Numbered from the stretch's first letter, positions 25,735-34,684 are shown. The stretch is 64,000 nucleotides of DNA from Candidatus Eiseniibacteriota bacterium (GCA_029262235.1 JAJCZU010000010.1:57011-121010); one strand, 5' to 3'. Translations and numbers: made by a program. The notes: generated by a model from the sequence alone, not told the origin.

Positions 25735-26856
25735 CTATCCCTCGTAGATCTTCTCGTACGCCCTCACGAACCGCTCCAGATTGAACTCGCTCTGTACGCG
25801 CGCGCGCCCGGCGGCGGCGTCATTCTCGCGCGCTGCGCTGTTCACGAGTACGTCCTTCCACTGTTCCGCGAGCGCTTCGGGGTTCGAGGGCGGCACGATA
25901 CGGTGCGCGAGACCCTTGCCGAGCACGGCGCGATTGCCGCCGACATCGGTCACGACAGGCGCGAGCCCGCTCGCCATCGCCTCGAGAAGCGATACGGACG
26001 TGCCTTCGCTGCGCGACGACATCGTAAAGAGCGAAAACGTGGCGTGCAGCTCGTGAATGTCGTTCCGCCAGCCGAGAAAGTTGATCTGCTTCGCGATGCG
26101 AAGCTCCTGCGCGCGCCTTTCGAGCGCCGCCCGCTGAGAACCGTCGCCCGCGATCACGAGATGGGGGGCGGGGCCGTCGGCGCGCGTGTCCCAGGCGTCC
26201 TCGAGGATCGCCATCGCCTCGACCATGATGTCGTAGCCCTTGATGTACTCGAGGCGCCCGATACTGCCGATGACGGGAACGGCGGCGGGGAGCGCGAGTT
26301 CGGCGCGGATCATGCCGGTATCGCTGCGGGGCCGGAATACGTCCGTGTCGACGCCGTTGATCACGACTTCGACGCGGCACCCGGGCGCCACGACATGCTT
26401 CGCGAGATAGTCGCCGAGCTTCTGCGAAACGGCGATCACGACATCGGTTCGCCCGCTTGCGAGCCGATCGACCTTGCGATGCATCCAGCTGTCGGGGAGC
26501 GCACGCCCGTGATCCGTATGCACGATGCGGGGAACGCCGGCTTTTCGAGCCGCGAGCGACGCCTTGTACCAGACGCCCGAGTGCGTGTGCACGACATCGG
26601 GCTTGATGGCCCGGATCTGGTCGATCAGCGGCCCGGGCCAGAGCATCGACCAGCGCGGCAGCTTTACGCCCGTATGCAGCGTGACGCTCTCGTCCATATC
26701 GTTCGAGAAGCGGCCGAGGTACTGCAGCCCCAGAACGTGCGTTTCGAAGCGGTCACGATCGATCGTCCGCGCGATCTCGGCGATCAGGCGCTCCATCCCG
26801 CCGTAGTGCAGGTTCTGTATGATGTGCAGGACGCGTATGCGTTCAGGCGATGTCAT
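25735..26856 (-). CDS. Glycosyltransferase, GT4-like (GT-B fold)
   Basis: 373 residues. I start at ATG 26856 (MTSPERIRVLHIIQNL), which overlaps the upstream ABC gene by 14 bases. Motifs: HYGGMERLIAEIAR near the start, VVINGVDTDVF, VIGSIGRLEYIKGYDIM, and the donor-binding SRSEGTSVSLLEAMASGLAPVVTDVGG. It would transfer a nucleotide-activated sugar, in the cytosol, to a lipid or carrier. It is the last gene of the ABC operon, so the ABC pair may export the glycosylated product. Confidence 0.9.
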   Translation of the reverse strand: MTSPERIRVLHIIQNLHYGGMERLIAEIARTIDRDRFETHVLGLQYLGRFSNDMDESVTLHTGVKLPRWSMLWPGPLIDQIRAIKPDVVHTHSGVWYKASLAARKAGVPRIVHTDHGRALPDSWMHRKVDRLASGRTDVVIAVSQKLGDYLAKHVVAPGCRVEVVINGVDTDVFRPRSDTGMIRAELALPAAVPVIGSIGRLEYIKGYDIMVEAMAILEDAWDTRADGPAPHLVIAGDGSQRAALERRAQELRIAKQINFLGWRNDIHELHATFSLFTMSSRSEGTSVSLLEAMASGLAPVVTDVGGNRAVLGKGLAHRIVPPSNPEALAEQWKDVLVNSAARENDAAAGRARVQSEFNLERFVRAYEKIYEG

Positions 26857-28756
26857 GCTCCGCGGGCGGCGCCTCCCCGACCTTCTCCATGAGTTCGTAC
26901 TGATGATAAATCGACGCATACTCGCCCGCGCCGGCCATCAGTTCGTCGTGCGTGCCCCGCTCGACAACCCGGCCTTCGCTCATCACGAAGATGCGATCGA
27001 CACGCCGTAGAGTATCCGGCCTGTGCGTCACGAGCAAGGCCGTTCGTCCCGGCATGACCTCATGCAGCCTGTCCCAGAGGAGACGTTCCGTCTGCGCGTC
27101 GAGCGCGGACGTGCAATCGTCGAGAATCAGAATGCGTGGTTCGGTCACCAGGGCGCGCGCCAGCGAAAGCCGCTGCTTCTGCCCGCCCGAAAGCGCGAGC
27201 CCGCGAGTGCCGATCATCGTCTCGAGCCCGTCCGGGAACCGCGCGACATCCATCAGGAAACGCGAGATCTCGAGCGCCCATTCGATCCGTTCGTCGGAGA
27301 TCCCCGCGCGACCGAACACGATGTTGTTGCGCACCGAATCGCTGAACAGCACCGGATCCTGCGGCACGTAGCCGATCATCGATCGGAGCGCGGTGATATC
27401 GTAGTCGCGCACGTCGCGCCCGGCGATCGTAACGATGCCTTCGTCGACATCCACGACGCGCGGCAGCAGGTTCACGAGCCACGTCTTTCCCGCGCCGACA
27501 CGCCCGACGAGCGCGATCGTTTCGCCCTCGGCGACGCGGAGGTCGTCGATGTCGAGAATCGTGCGGCGCCCTTCGCCGGCGAAGCCGAACTTGACGTTCT
27601 CGAACGCGATCGCGGGACCGGTGGTGGCGTTCTGAGTCGCCGCGCTGGCACTGCCGCCGGCCGCCGCCTCTGCAACGCCGGACATCACTGCGCCGCTTCC
27701 CGCCTCATCGCCCTCGCCCATCCCTTCGAAATCGCGCTCCACCATCGCCGGAATGCGCTCGATGTCGCGCAGGCGATGAATCGAGACACCCGACTGGCGC
27801 GACTTCACCAGAAACTGCCCGACATCGAACATCGGGAACACGAGCCAGACGACGTAGTAGATGAACGTCGCCATCTCGCCGACCGTGAGTTCGCTCTGCA
27901 CCACGCGATAGCCGCCGGCAAAGAGCACGATCACGACGCCGAACTGCCAGATATAGTTGTAGAGCGAGTCGATGATCGTCGTCATCTTGACGGCCGCGAC
28001 TTCCGCATCGCGTCGCGCCTCGGCCACGCGGTCGAACTTCGCCGCCTGCGACTCCTCGCGCGCATACGCTTTCACCACACGCACACCGTAGAAGCACGAT
28101 TCCATGACATCGTTTACGCGGCTGATGCTTTTCTGCAGCGCATCGTAACGATCGTCGAGCAGCTTCCCGCTTCGAAAGAAGATCAGAATGAGGATCGGCA
28201 GCGGCCCGGCGCTGAAAAGCGTGAGCCACGGATCGATCGTGAGCATCATGGCGACAATGAACAGAATGCCGAGCGTGGCCTCGTACAGGCGAAAGATTCC
28301 CGAGCACGCAAACCAGCTGAGCTTTTCCGCCACGTCGTCGGTCATGCGCGTCACGAGATCGCCCGTCGCGAACTTCCGGAAGAAGTCGGGGCCTTTTGTC
28401 GTAAGGCGGTCGAACGCGTCCTGGCGAAAGAGCCATTCGAGCCGGCAGTTCATCCACGCGCGCGTACTCATGAGGCACGCGTAGATCACGAACGTCGACG
28501 ACCCGAGCAGAAAGAACGTAGCCGCGAACGACTGTGCCGGCGTCAGCCCGAATCCGGCGCCGCGGTTCGCGATCGCGAGTGCGATCCCCGTCAGCCCCTC
28601 CGGGCCCGAGTGCATCGTGTCGATCGTGTAGCCGAAGAGCCGCGGCACGAACACGTTGACCATGCCGTAAAGCGGCGTCACGACGACCAGAAACAGCACG
28701 ATCCCCCAGTAGTGTTTATAGAAGCGCGCGAGCCACAGAAAATCACTTCGGTTCAT
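26843..28756 (-). CDS. ABC exporter half-transporter, degenerate catalytic site
   Basis: 637 residues: six membrane spans (1-330), an Ala/Gly/Ser-rich linker, then the ATPase. Walker A is GRVGAGKTWL and the signature LSGGQKQR is intact. The residue after Walker B is aspartate (ILILDDCTSALD) where the catalytic glutamate should be. It therefore pairs with the next subunit in one active and one degenerate ATP site, as in TM287/288 or BmrCD. It overlaps both neighbours by 14 bases. Confidence 0.92.
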   Translation of the reverse strand: MNRSDFLWLARFYKHYWGIVLFLVVVTPLYGMVNVFVPRLFGYTIDTMHSGPEGLTGIALAIANRGAGFGLTPAQSFAATFFLLGSSTFVIYACLMSTRAWMNCRLEWLFRQDAFDRLTTKGPDFFRKFATGDLVTRMTDDVAEKLSWFACSGIFRLYEATLGILFIVAMMLTIDPWLTLFSAGPLPILILIFFRSGKLLDDRYDALQKSISRVNDVMESCFYGVRVVKAYAREESQAAKFDRVAEARRDAEVAAVKMTTIIDSLYNYIWQFGVVIVLFAGGYRVVQSELTVGEMATFIYYVVWLVFPMFDVGQFLVKSRQSGVSIHRLRDIERIPAMVERDFEGMGEGDEAGSGAVMSGVAEAAAGGSASAATQNATTGPAIAFENVKFGFAGEGRRTILDIDDLRVAEGETIALVGRVGAGKTWLVNLLPRVVDVDEGIVTIAGRDVRDYDITALRSMIGYVPQDPVLFSDSVRNNIVFGRAGISDERIEWALEISRFLMDVARFPDGLETMIGTRGLALSGGQKQRLSLARALVTEPRILILDDCTSALDAQTERLLWDRLHEVMPGRTALLVTHRPDTLRRVDRIFVMSEGRVVERGTHDELMAGAGEYASIYHQYELMEKVGEAPPAEHDIA

Positions 28757-30560
28757 GAATCGCGCTCCCTTCCTTTTCGAATTGCAGTTCGTACAGTTCG
28801 GCGTAGTAGCCGCCCTGCTCGAGCAGTTCGCCGTGTGCGCCGCGCTCGATCACTTCGCCTTCGCGCAGCACGAGGATCTGATCCGCGTGCACAATGGTCG
28901 AAAGCCTGTGCGCGATCACGAGCGACGTGCGCCCCGAGACGAGCTGGCCCATCGCCCCCTGAATCGCGCGCTCCGTCTCCGGATCGACCGACGCCGTCGC
29001 TTCGTCGAGAATCAGCAGCTCGGGATCGGTCACGAGCGCACGTGCGAACGAAAGCAGCTGGCGTTCGCCCCGGCTGAAGTTCGCACCCTTCTCACTCACT
29101 TCCGTGTCGTACCCGTGCGGCAGCGCCTGAATGAACGAGTCGACGTTCACCGTGAGCGCCGCGCCGCGGATGTCCTCTTCCGTGATCGCGGGCGACTCGA
29201 GCGAAATGTTCGACCGCACGTCGCCCGGGAAGAGCACGATGTCCTGCAGCACGAGCGCGAGGCGCGTGCGCAGCTCGCTGAGTTCGAACGAGCGGATGTC
29301 GACGCCGTCGATCGTGATGCGGCCCTGCTGCGGGTCGTAGAAGCGGAACAGGAGCGAAATGATCGTGCTCTTGCCGCCGCCCGTCACGCCGACGAGCGCC
29401 GTGGTCGTCCCGGCGCGCAGCGCGAACGAAACGTTCCTCAGCACCTCGTGTTTTCCGTCGTACGAAAACGAAACGTTCTCGAAACGCACTTCGTCCTTGA
29501 TGCCGTTCCATGCGGCCGCTTCGCCCGGCGCGGGACTCGTGATCCTGGGCGCGCGCTTCAAGAGACCGAAGATCCGGCGCCCGCCGGCAATCCCCTTCTG
29601 GAACGAGCTGAGCTGTTCGGCCGTCCGTCCGATCGGCTCGAATTCCTTCCAGATCAGCAGCAGGAAGAGCACGATGATCCCGGGCGAAACACCCCACGTC
29701 GAACCGAACCAGAGCAGCAGCGCGATCTTCACGTACTCCGTCCAGAAGAGAACGTTGAAGAACACGATCGCCATCACCTCCGTGACGCTCTGCACGGCGA
29801 ATTTCGACTCCGAGCTATCGAACACGCGCTTGCGCGCGTACCGTTCGCGGTCGAAGATCTGAATCACGCTGATGCCGTGAATCATCTCCGTCAGCGTGGC
29901 GGTCAGATCGGCCGTGCGTTTCCGTACTTCGAAGAAGCGGTCGGTCGTCAGCTTGTGAAACGTCCAGAACAGCAGCGCGACAACCGGCAGAGTAACGAGC
30001 AGCACGGCAGCGACGCGCGGCGCCTTGTAGAACATGACGCCCCAGATGCCGCCGATCAGCAGCACGTCGCCGAGCACAACGACCACCGCGTTCGTGAAGA
30101 GCAGCCGCAGCGACTCGGTGTCCGATTCGACGCGCGACAGCAGCTTCCCGACAGGCAGTTCGTCGAAGAACGACATGTCCTGGTTCACGATGTGGTTGAA
30201 CAGCTTTTTGCGCAGGCCGAGCATGATCGCCTGGCCGATCGTTTCGAGCCGCACGCGCAGCTGATACTGAAAAACGAGCGTGATCGCCTGGATCACGAGC
30301 ACCGCGCCGCCCAGCATGAAGACGCCGCGGAACGAGCGCGCCGCTTCGGGGAGCGCGCGCTGCGTCGCCAGCGGCCCGTCAATCGTATGCTGCACGATCC
30401 ACGGCCACGCGAGCGAGAAGCCCGTCACGCTGAGCAGCAGCCCCACGCACACGGCCAGCGCCCGCTTGTGCTCGCCGAGCAGCGGCAGCAGACCGCGAAA
30501 CGCTTCGCCGACACCGACCTCAGGCACGCTCGAACGTCTATTCAGATTCTCGGAACTCAT
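28743..30560 (-). CDS. ABC exporter half-transporter, catalytic subunit
   Basis: 605 residues: membrane domain, then ATPase with Walker A GVTGGGKSTI and catalytic glutamate in LLILDEATASVD. Its own signature is degenerate (FSRGERQLLSFARAL). The working ATP site thus combines this Walker A/B with the LSGGQ of the partner at 26843-28756. First gene of the exporter-glycosyltransferase operon. A terminator-like hairpin (30581-30613) lies only about 20 bases before its ATG. Confidence 0.93.
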   Translation of the reverse strand: MSSENLNRRSSVPEVGVGEAFRGLLPLLGEHKRALAVCVGLLLSVTGFSLAWPWIVQHTIDGPLATQRALPEAARSFRGVFMLGGAVLVIQAITLVFQYQLRVRLETIGQAIMLGLRKKLFNHIVNQDMSFFDELPVGKLLSRVESDTESLRLLFTNAVVVVLGDVLLIGGIWGVMFYKAPRVAAVLLVTLPVVALLFWTFHKLTTDRFFEVRKRTADLTATLTEMIHGISVIQIFDRERYARKRVFDSSESKFAVQSVTEVMAIVFFNVLFWTEYVKIALLLWFGSTWGVSPGIIVLFLLLIWKEFEPIGRTAEQLSSFQKGIAGGRRIFGLLKRAPRITSPAPGEAAAWNGIKDEVRFENVSFSYDGKHEVLRNVSFALRAGTTTALVGVTGGGKSTIISLLFRFYDPQQGRITIDGVDIRSFELSELRTRLALVLQDIVLFPGDVRSNISLESPAITEEDIRGAALTVNVDSFIQALPHGYDTEVSEKGANFSRGERQLLSFARALVTDPELLILDEATASVDPETERAIQGAMGQLVSGRTSLVIAHRLSTIVHADQILVLREGEVIERGAHGELLEQGGYYAELYELQFEKEGSAIHEPK

Positions 30561-30580
30561 GAGCAGATTCCCTTACATAC

Positions 30581-30613
30581 AAAAAAGCCGCCGAAACATG
30601 TTGTTACGGCGGC
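30581..30613 (-). promoter_or_regulatory. Terminator-like hairpin in the leader of the ABC operon (candidate attenuator)
   Basis: On the minus strand GCCGCCG-13 nt-CGGCGGC is followed at once by six T, then GTATGTAAGGGAATCTGCTC and the ATG. There is no room for a promoter between the T-run and the start codon, so the operon must be transcribed through this structure. Antitermination control is inferred. Confidence 0.65.
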
Positions 30614-30812
30614 GTACTCGCAGAAAATGGTTGGAAGTGATTAGCGAATGAGCTTCCCCCCAGGACGAAATACGGCCGACCGGCACACTGAATTCGTATT
30701 GTATGCCGTCATTTCGTACCTCCGTCTCGGGTTCACTTGCCAACCGTTTAAGCCTAGACCATTGCGGAACCACATGGCAAGCCGATTTTTCTGGTATTCT
30801 GAATTTTTGCTG

Positions 30813-30935
30813 CCGATGTTTTCCGGTCAGGGCCGCTTGTACTTCCAGAAGCCCGCTCGTCCTGGCCAAATGGCCAAGTACGGAGGCCGAGCGGGCTTCT
30901 CGGAAGCACATCACGACCCTGAATAAAAACGTCGG
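30813..30935. repeat. Family-2 intergenic hairpin element, copy 2 (long palindrome)
   Basis: The arms GAAGCCCGCTCG (30848-30859) and CGAGCGGGCTTC (30888-30899) are perfect. Inside lies TGGCCAAATGGCCA. Outside, CCGATGTTTT..TCAGGG pairs imperfectly with CCCTGA..AAAACGTCGG, making a palindrome of about 120 bp. Confidence 0.9.
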
Positions 30936-30937
30936 TT

Positions 30938-31035
30938 GTGGAGTGGAAGAATAAGGAAGGGAAGCGGAAGCGGAAGAGAAAGAGAAAGAGAAGAGGGGAA
31001 CGGAAAGAGAAGGGAAGAGAAAGAGAAGAGAAGAG
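30938..31035 (+). other. Polypurine tract of about 95 bp
   Basis: Almost only A and G (GGAAGCGGAAGAGAAAGAGA and similar steps) right up to the start codon of the lipoprotein gene; it also supplies its ribosome-binding purines. Confidence 0.85.
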
Positions 31036-31039
31036 ATAG

Positions 31040-31432
31040 ATGAAGAAGGATCGCGCATGGTGGGGTCGTCGATTCGTTCTCGTACTGGGGGCGCTTGCGA
31101 TCGCGTTCTCGGGATGCGCGGGCGCGTACCGCGACGCACCGATCATGATCGAAGACCTGATCCTCGAAGAGATCGCGATCGTATGGACCATGGACGGAAC
31201 AGTGCATCGCGGGATGATTGAAGCGACAGGAGACAGGGGAGTATTGCTCGTCAATCCAGACGGCGGCCGCGAGTGGATTGCACTGGGCGAGATCCGCACG
31301 CTGAAATACGCGGTCCATGACAGCAAGTCCCTTTCGAGGACAGTAAAGATTGTTCTTGGGATCTCGATCGCATATGGCGTGCTGGCCGTGATCGCTTCGC
31401 AGATCCAGTTCGGGCCGATCGGGGGAAGGTGA
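31040..31432 (+). CDS. Small lipoprotein, paralogue of the next gene
   Basis: 130 residues. The signal ends AIAFSGC (lipobox). The mature part begins AGAYRDAPIMIED and contains WTMDGTVHRG, then a C-terminal membrane span (VKIVLGISIAYGVLAVIASQI). A small Sm-like or SH3-like beta domain is possible. Stop and the next ATG overlap (TGATG). Unknown family. Confidence 0.75.
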   Translation: MKKDRAWWGRRFVLVLGALAIAFSGCAGAYRDAPIMIEDLILEEIAIVWTMDGTVHRGMIEATGDRGVLLVNPDGGREWIALGEIRTLKYAVHDSKSLSRTVKIVLGISIAYGVLAVIASQIQFGPIGGR

Positions 31433-31815
31433 TGCGCAACCTGGCGCTGTTTGTCGCAATCGCGTTCTTCGTGAGCAGCTGCACGCATGCGTACAGAGAG
31501 GGCCCGATTACGGAGAGCGTCGTCGTCGTGCAGGAAGAGACGGTGCTCTGGATGATCGACGGCACGAAGTACACGGGCACGGTCTGGTCTGTGGACGGGG
31601 ACAGCCTGCTGTTTCGGACGGATGAGCCCGGTGAAGCAGGCGTCGTGAAGGTCGCGCTTCAGAATATCGAGCTCATGAAACTCGATTCGCCCCGGGGAGG
31701 TGCGCCCGGTCTGGTGAAGATCGGGTTCTGGGCGCTCCTGGGATTCGCGGGAATCGTGCTCGTCTCAGCACTGCTTGACGGGCCGGTGGTCGATCTCTCG
31801 CCGGACTCGAACTAG
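31432..31815 (+). CDS. Small lipoprotein, paralogue of the previous gene
   Basis: 127 residues. The lipoprotein signal ends FFVSSC. The layout matches its neighbour: THAYREGPITE near the start, WMIDGTKYTGTVWSVDG in the middle, and a C-terminal membrane span (IGFWALLGFAGIVLVSALL). The pair arose by tandem duplication and has diverged. The ATG overlaps the upstream stop. Confidence 0.75.
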   Translation: MRNLALFVAIAFFVSSCTHAYREGPITESVVVVQEETVLWMIDGTKYTGTVWSVDGDSLLFRTDEPGEAGVVKVALQNIELMKLDSPRGGAPGLVKIGFWALLGFAGIVLVSALLDGPVVDLSPDSN

Positions 31816-31866
31816 ACTCGCGAAGTTCGACGGTCGAACAGGTATCATGGCGCTGAGGGTTTTCTG

Positions 31867-32478
31867 ATGGATATCATTTCACTGCTCGGTTCGGGGTTCG
31901 GTCTCGCGTTCGCGTCGGGTTTGAATCTGTATGCGACGGTACTCATCGTCGGGCTCGGGATTCGCTTCGGCTTTTTCGCGCCGACAGGGGCGTTCGAAGC
32001 GCTGGCCGTGCTCGCTCACCCGATCGTGATCGGCACGGCGGCCGTGATCACGCTTGCGGAATTCATCGCAGACAAAATCCCGTGGTTCGACTCGATCTGG
32101 GACAGCGTGCACACGGTCATCCGCCCGCTCGGCGCGGCGCTGATCGGAGCGGCAGCCATCGGCGCGCTCGAACCGGAGTGGGAGATCGCGGCGTTTCTCG
32201 TCTGCGCGATGGTCGGTCTCGCGAGTCACAGCACGGCCGCCGGTACACGCCTCGCCGCCAACACTTCCCCCGAGCCGTTCACGAACTGGGCACTCAGCCT
32301 GACGAAAGACGGCCTCGTGATCGCCGTCACCTGGCTCGCAGTCAAACACCCCGTGATCACGTTTTTCTTCGTGATCGCGTTCCTGGTCGTGTTCGTACTG
32401 CTGATCCGCACGATTTGGGGATGGATGAGGAAACTTTTCGGGCGGGGGAATACGGAAGTGGTGAGAATGGCGCCGTAA
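31867..32478 (+). CDS. DUF4126 family membrane protein
   Basis: 203 residues with about five membrane spans. Opening FGLAFASGLNLYATVLIVGLG and the conserved GLASHSTAAGTRLAANTSPEPFTN segment are typical of DUF4126. Function unknown. The ribosome site is weak. It continues the lipoprotein pair, 51 bp downstream. Confidence 0.88.
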   Translation: MDIISLLGSGFGLAFASGLNLYATVLIVGLGIRFGFFAPTGAFEALAVLAHPIVIGTAAVITLAEFIADKIPWFDSIWDSVHTVIRPLGAALIGAAAIGALEPEWEIAAFLVCAMVGLASHSTAAGTRLAANTSPEPFTNWALSLTKDGLVIAVTWLAVKHPVITFFFVIAFLVVFVLLIRTIWGWMRKLFGRGNTEVVRMAP

Positions 32479-32530
32479 GGCGCGCGCATTCCGAGCTTCG
32501 AGGGGAAACATCGACGACAGGAGAAATCGC

Positions 32531-32914
32531 ATGAACGACCTCGAAAGAAACAAAACGAACGCCAGGGCGCTCTACGATCTCATGTTCAATCAGTGCAAGC
32601 CGCGCGAAGCTGCCGAGAAGTATATCGGCGACACTTACACGCAGCACAACCCCGAAGTCGGCGACGGAAAGGAAGCGTTTATAGCGTATTTTGAACGCAT
32701 GAAAGCGGAGTACCCGGGCAAGCACGTTACGATCAAGCGCGCGATCGCCGAGGGGAACTACGTCGTGCTGCACTGTCACCAGACCTGGCCCGGCGATCAG
32801 GATTATGCGGGGATCGACATCTTCCGGTTCGACGAGAACGGCAAGGTAGTCGAGCACTGGGACGTGCTGCAGACTGTTCCGGAGAAGTCGGCCAACGACA
32901 ACACGATGTTTTAG
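32531..32914 (+). CDS. SnoaL-like (NTF2-fold) protein
   Basis: 127 residues of the SnoaL-like polyketide-cyclase/aldol-condensation type: YDLMFNQCKPREAAEKYIGDTYTQHNPEVGDG, then FIAYFERMKAEYPGKHVTIKRAIAEGNYVVLHCHQ and VVEHWDVLQ. This subfamily is common and rarely has a known substrate. AGGAG lies seven bases before the ATG. Confidence 0.88.
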   Translation: MNDLERNKTNARALYDLMFNQCKPREAAEKYIGDTYTQHNPEVGDGKEAFIAYFERMKAEYPGKHVTIKRAIAEGNYVVLHCHQTWPGDQDYAGIDIFRFDENGKVVEHWDVLQTVPEKSANDNTMF

Positions 32915-32955
32915 CGGTCTGCGATTTCCGCCGCGCCGCGCGCAGCGCCTTCCCA

Positions 32956-33891
32956 TCACTCCTGCCCGTAGAGTTTCGTCGACAGATATTTGAGACCGGT
33001 ATCGCAGACGAGCGTCGCTACCGTTCCTTCGGACCCGAGTCGCTCCGCAACCCGAAGCGCCGCCACCACGTTCGCGCCGGACGACGTACCACCGAAGATC
33101 GCCTCTTCGCGTGCGAGTCGCCGGGTCATCCCCATGGCTTCGTCTGTGGAGACAGTGATGATCTCGTCCGCAAGATCGTGCTTCCAGACCGGCGGAACGA
33201 ACCCCGGGCCCACACCTTCGATCTTATGAGCGCCCGGTTTTCCTCCAGAAAGTACGGCCGACTCCGCGGGTTCGACAGCCACGATCCGTACGCCGGGGGT
33301 CCCCGCACGAAGTACCCGGGCAACACCGGTCAGACACTGGGCGGTGCCCACGGACTGCACGAACGCGTCGGGCGCGTCACCGCACGCATCCAGGATTTCC
33401 GTTGCCAGCGAAGCGTATCCGTCCGCGGCGTCGGGATTGCGGAACTGATCCGCGTAGAAGCAGCCTTCTTCCCGGCTGAGCTCGTCCGCCCTGGCAATCA
33501 TCTTCTCGATCAGCTCTTTGGTCGTGCCGCGGCCGCCGCTCGGAATCTCGATGACGCGGGCACCGAGCGCGCGCATGTGATTCCGTTTCTCGAGGCTGAA
33601 AGCGTCCGAGGTGACAAGCGTGGCCGCCTGTCCGGTCGCGGCGCAGACGAACGCGAGCGACGTGCCGGTGCTCCCGCCGGTGTACTCCACGAGGGTACCG
33701 CCGGGCACAAGCTCCCCGCGGGAACGCGCACCCTGCACGACCGCAAGCGCCATCCTGTCTTTCATGCTGCCGGTGGGGTTATCACTCTCGAGCTTCACGA
33801 GGACCCGCGCCGATCCGCGCGGAACGACGTGGCGCAGTTCGACCAGCGGAGTATTGCCGACCGCCTGCAGAATGCCGTGTTCGCGATTCAT
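32956..33891 (-). CDS. Cysteine-synthase family PLP enzyme
   Basis: 311 residues, fold-type II PLP enzyme. The PLP lysine is in NPTGSMKDRMAL; the substrate loop is TGGSTGTSL, where classical CysK has TSGNTG. The phosphate loop is VGTAQCLTG (classical GTGGT), so both loops depart from standard O-acetylserine sulfhydrylases and the true substrate may differ. EGVGPGFVPPVW and FGGTSSGANVVAA are typical of the family. ATG 33891 is preferred over the TTG one codon earlier. The methyltransferase gene ends 17 bases upstream, so these two are an operon. Confidence 0.87.
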   Translation of the reverse strand: MNREHGILQAVGNTPLVELRHVVPRGSARVLVKLESDNPTGSMKDRMALAVVQGARSRGELVPGGTLVEYTGGSTGTSLAFVCAATGQAATLVTSDAFSLEKRNHMRALGARVIEIPSGGRGTTKELIEKMIARADELSREEGCFYADQFRNPDAADGYASLATEILDACGDAPDAFVQSVGTAQCLTGVARVLRAGTPGVRIVAVEPAESAVLSGGKPGAHKIEGVGPGFVPPVWKHDLADEIITVSTDEAMGMTRRLAREEAIFGGTSSGANVVAALRVAERLGSEGTVATLVCDTGLKYLSTKLYGQE

Positions 33892-33907
33892 CAAGACCCC
33901 CTCCGCG

Positions 33908-34513
33908 TCACTTCCGCCCGCGCACGAGCGCGGCTTTCGCCTTCGCGCCTTCGACGTAGCGGGGGTCTTCCTTCTCGAACGCGTCGATCTCGCGCACTTC
34001 GGCCTTCTCGATATAGATCCCGGGCATGTGGGCCGCGATCTCTGCGGGCGAGAGCAGTTCGTCTTCGGGGAATCCCCACACCTTCGCCATCGATTTGTCC
34101 CAGTCCGCGATGATGATCGTGCCGCCGAGCGCGAGCGCCAGGGCGGCGTTCGCGATGATCGCGGCGTTCTTGCCGCCGCCGGGTAGCGCGTACGTGCTGA
34201 TTACGAGGTCGAACGAGTGCACGGGGTGCCAGCTCGCGGTGTCGGCCACGAGAAAGTCGGCGCTGAGGCCGCGCTTTGCGGCGTCGGCGCGGGCCATGTC
34301 AATCGCGACGTCCGAGAAATCGACGCCGAGCACGCGCCAGCCGCGCTCAGCGAGCGCGAGCGCATTCTGGCCCGAACCGCATCCGAGATCGAGCGCGGTC
34401 GTCGGCACGAGCCCCTCGACTTCGCCCGCAAGCAGGCGGTCAGGCACCCACACATTGGCCGGATTCTCGCGATACTCCTCGTTCCAGAATTCGCTGTGAT
34501 GATAGTCGCTCAT
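33908..34513 (-). CDS. Class I SAM-dependent methyltransferase
   Basis: 201 residues. AAGGAG precedes ATG 34513 (MSDYHHSEFWNEEYRENP). SAM motif I is ALDLGCGSGQNALALAERGW, followed by VLGVDFSDVAIDMA. Substrate not evident; the shape resembles thiopurine/tellurite-type small methyltransferases. First gene of a two-gene operon with the cysteine-synthase homologue. Confidence 0.88.
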   Translation of the reverse strand: MSDYHHSEFWNEEYRENPANVWVPDRLLAGEVEGLVPTTALDLGCGSGQNALALAERGWRVLGVDFSDVAIDMARADAAKRGLSADFLVADTASWHPVHSFDLVISTYALPGGGKNAAIIANAALALALGGTIIIADWDKSMAKVWGFPEDELLSPAEIAAHMPGIYIEKAEVREIDAFEKEDPRYVEGAKAKAALVRGRK

Positions 34514-34615
34514 GCAGGCTCCTTCGGACACGCGCGCCAAGTTGGCGACGCCCAAGCATACACGATGGGGAGGAGAGAGTGGGATGGGGTCGACGTCTTG
34601 CGTTCAGTGCCGTTC

Positions 34616-34684
34616 GGATTTCCCTCGACCCGCTCGGCTGGCCTGACAGGCCAAGTACGGAGCCTCGCGGGATCCGGGAAGTCC
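34616..34684 (+). repeat. Family-2 intergenic hairpin element, copy 3
   Basis: GGATTTCCC (34616-34624) pairs with GGGAAGTCC (34676-34684); the inner stem is CTGGCC-TGACA-GGCCAAG, followed by TACGGAG. The tail GTCACGGCCCTGAAAGAAAA is shared with copy 2. Confidence 0.85.

Larger units (their letters stand above)
30614..31039. other. Divergent intergenic region with long palindrome and polypurine tract
   Basis: With the leader hairpin this makes a 479-bp gap (30561-31039). It holds the family-2 copy 2 palindrome (30813-30935) and then a polypurine run up to the ATG at 31040. No gene. Promoters for both directions must lie here but I cannot fix them. Confidence 0.7.

Noticed and set aside
27023-30644. 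Two long frames opposite the ABC genes
   Set aside because: Antisense shadows of strongly recognisable transporters.
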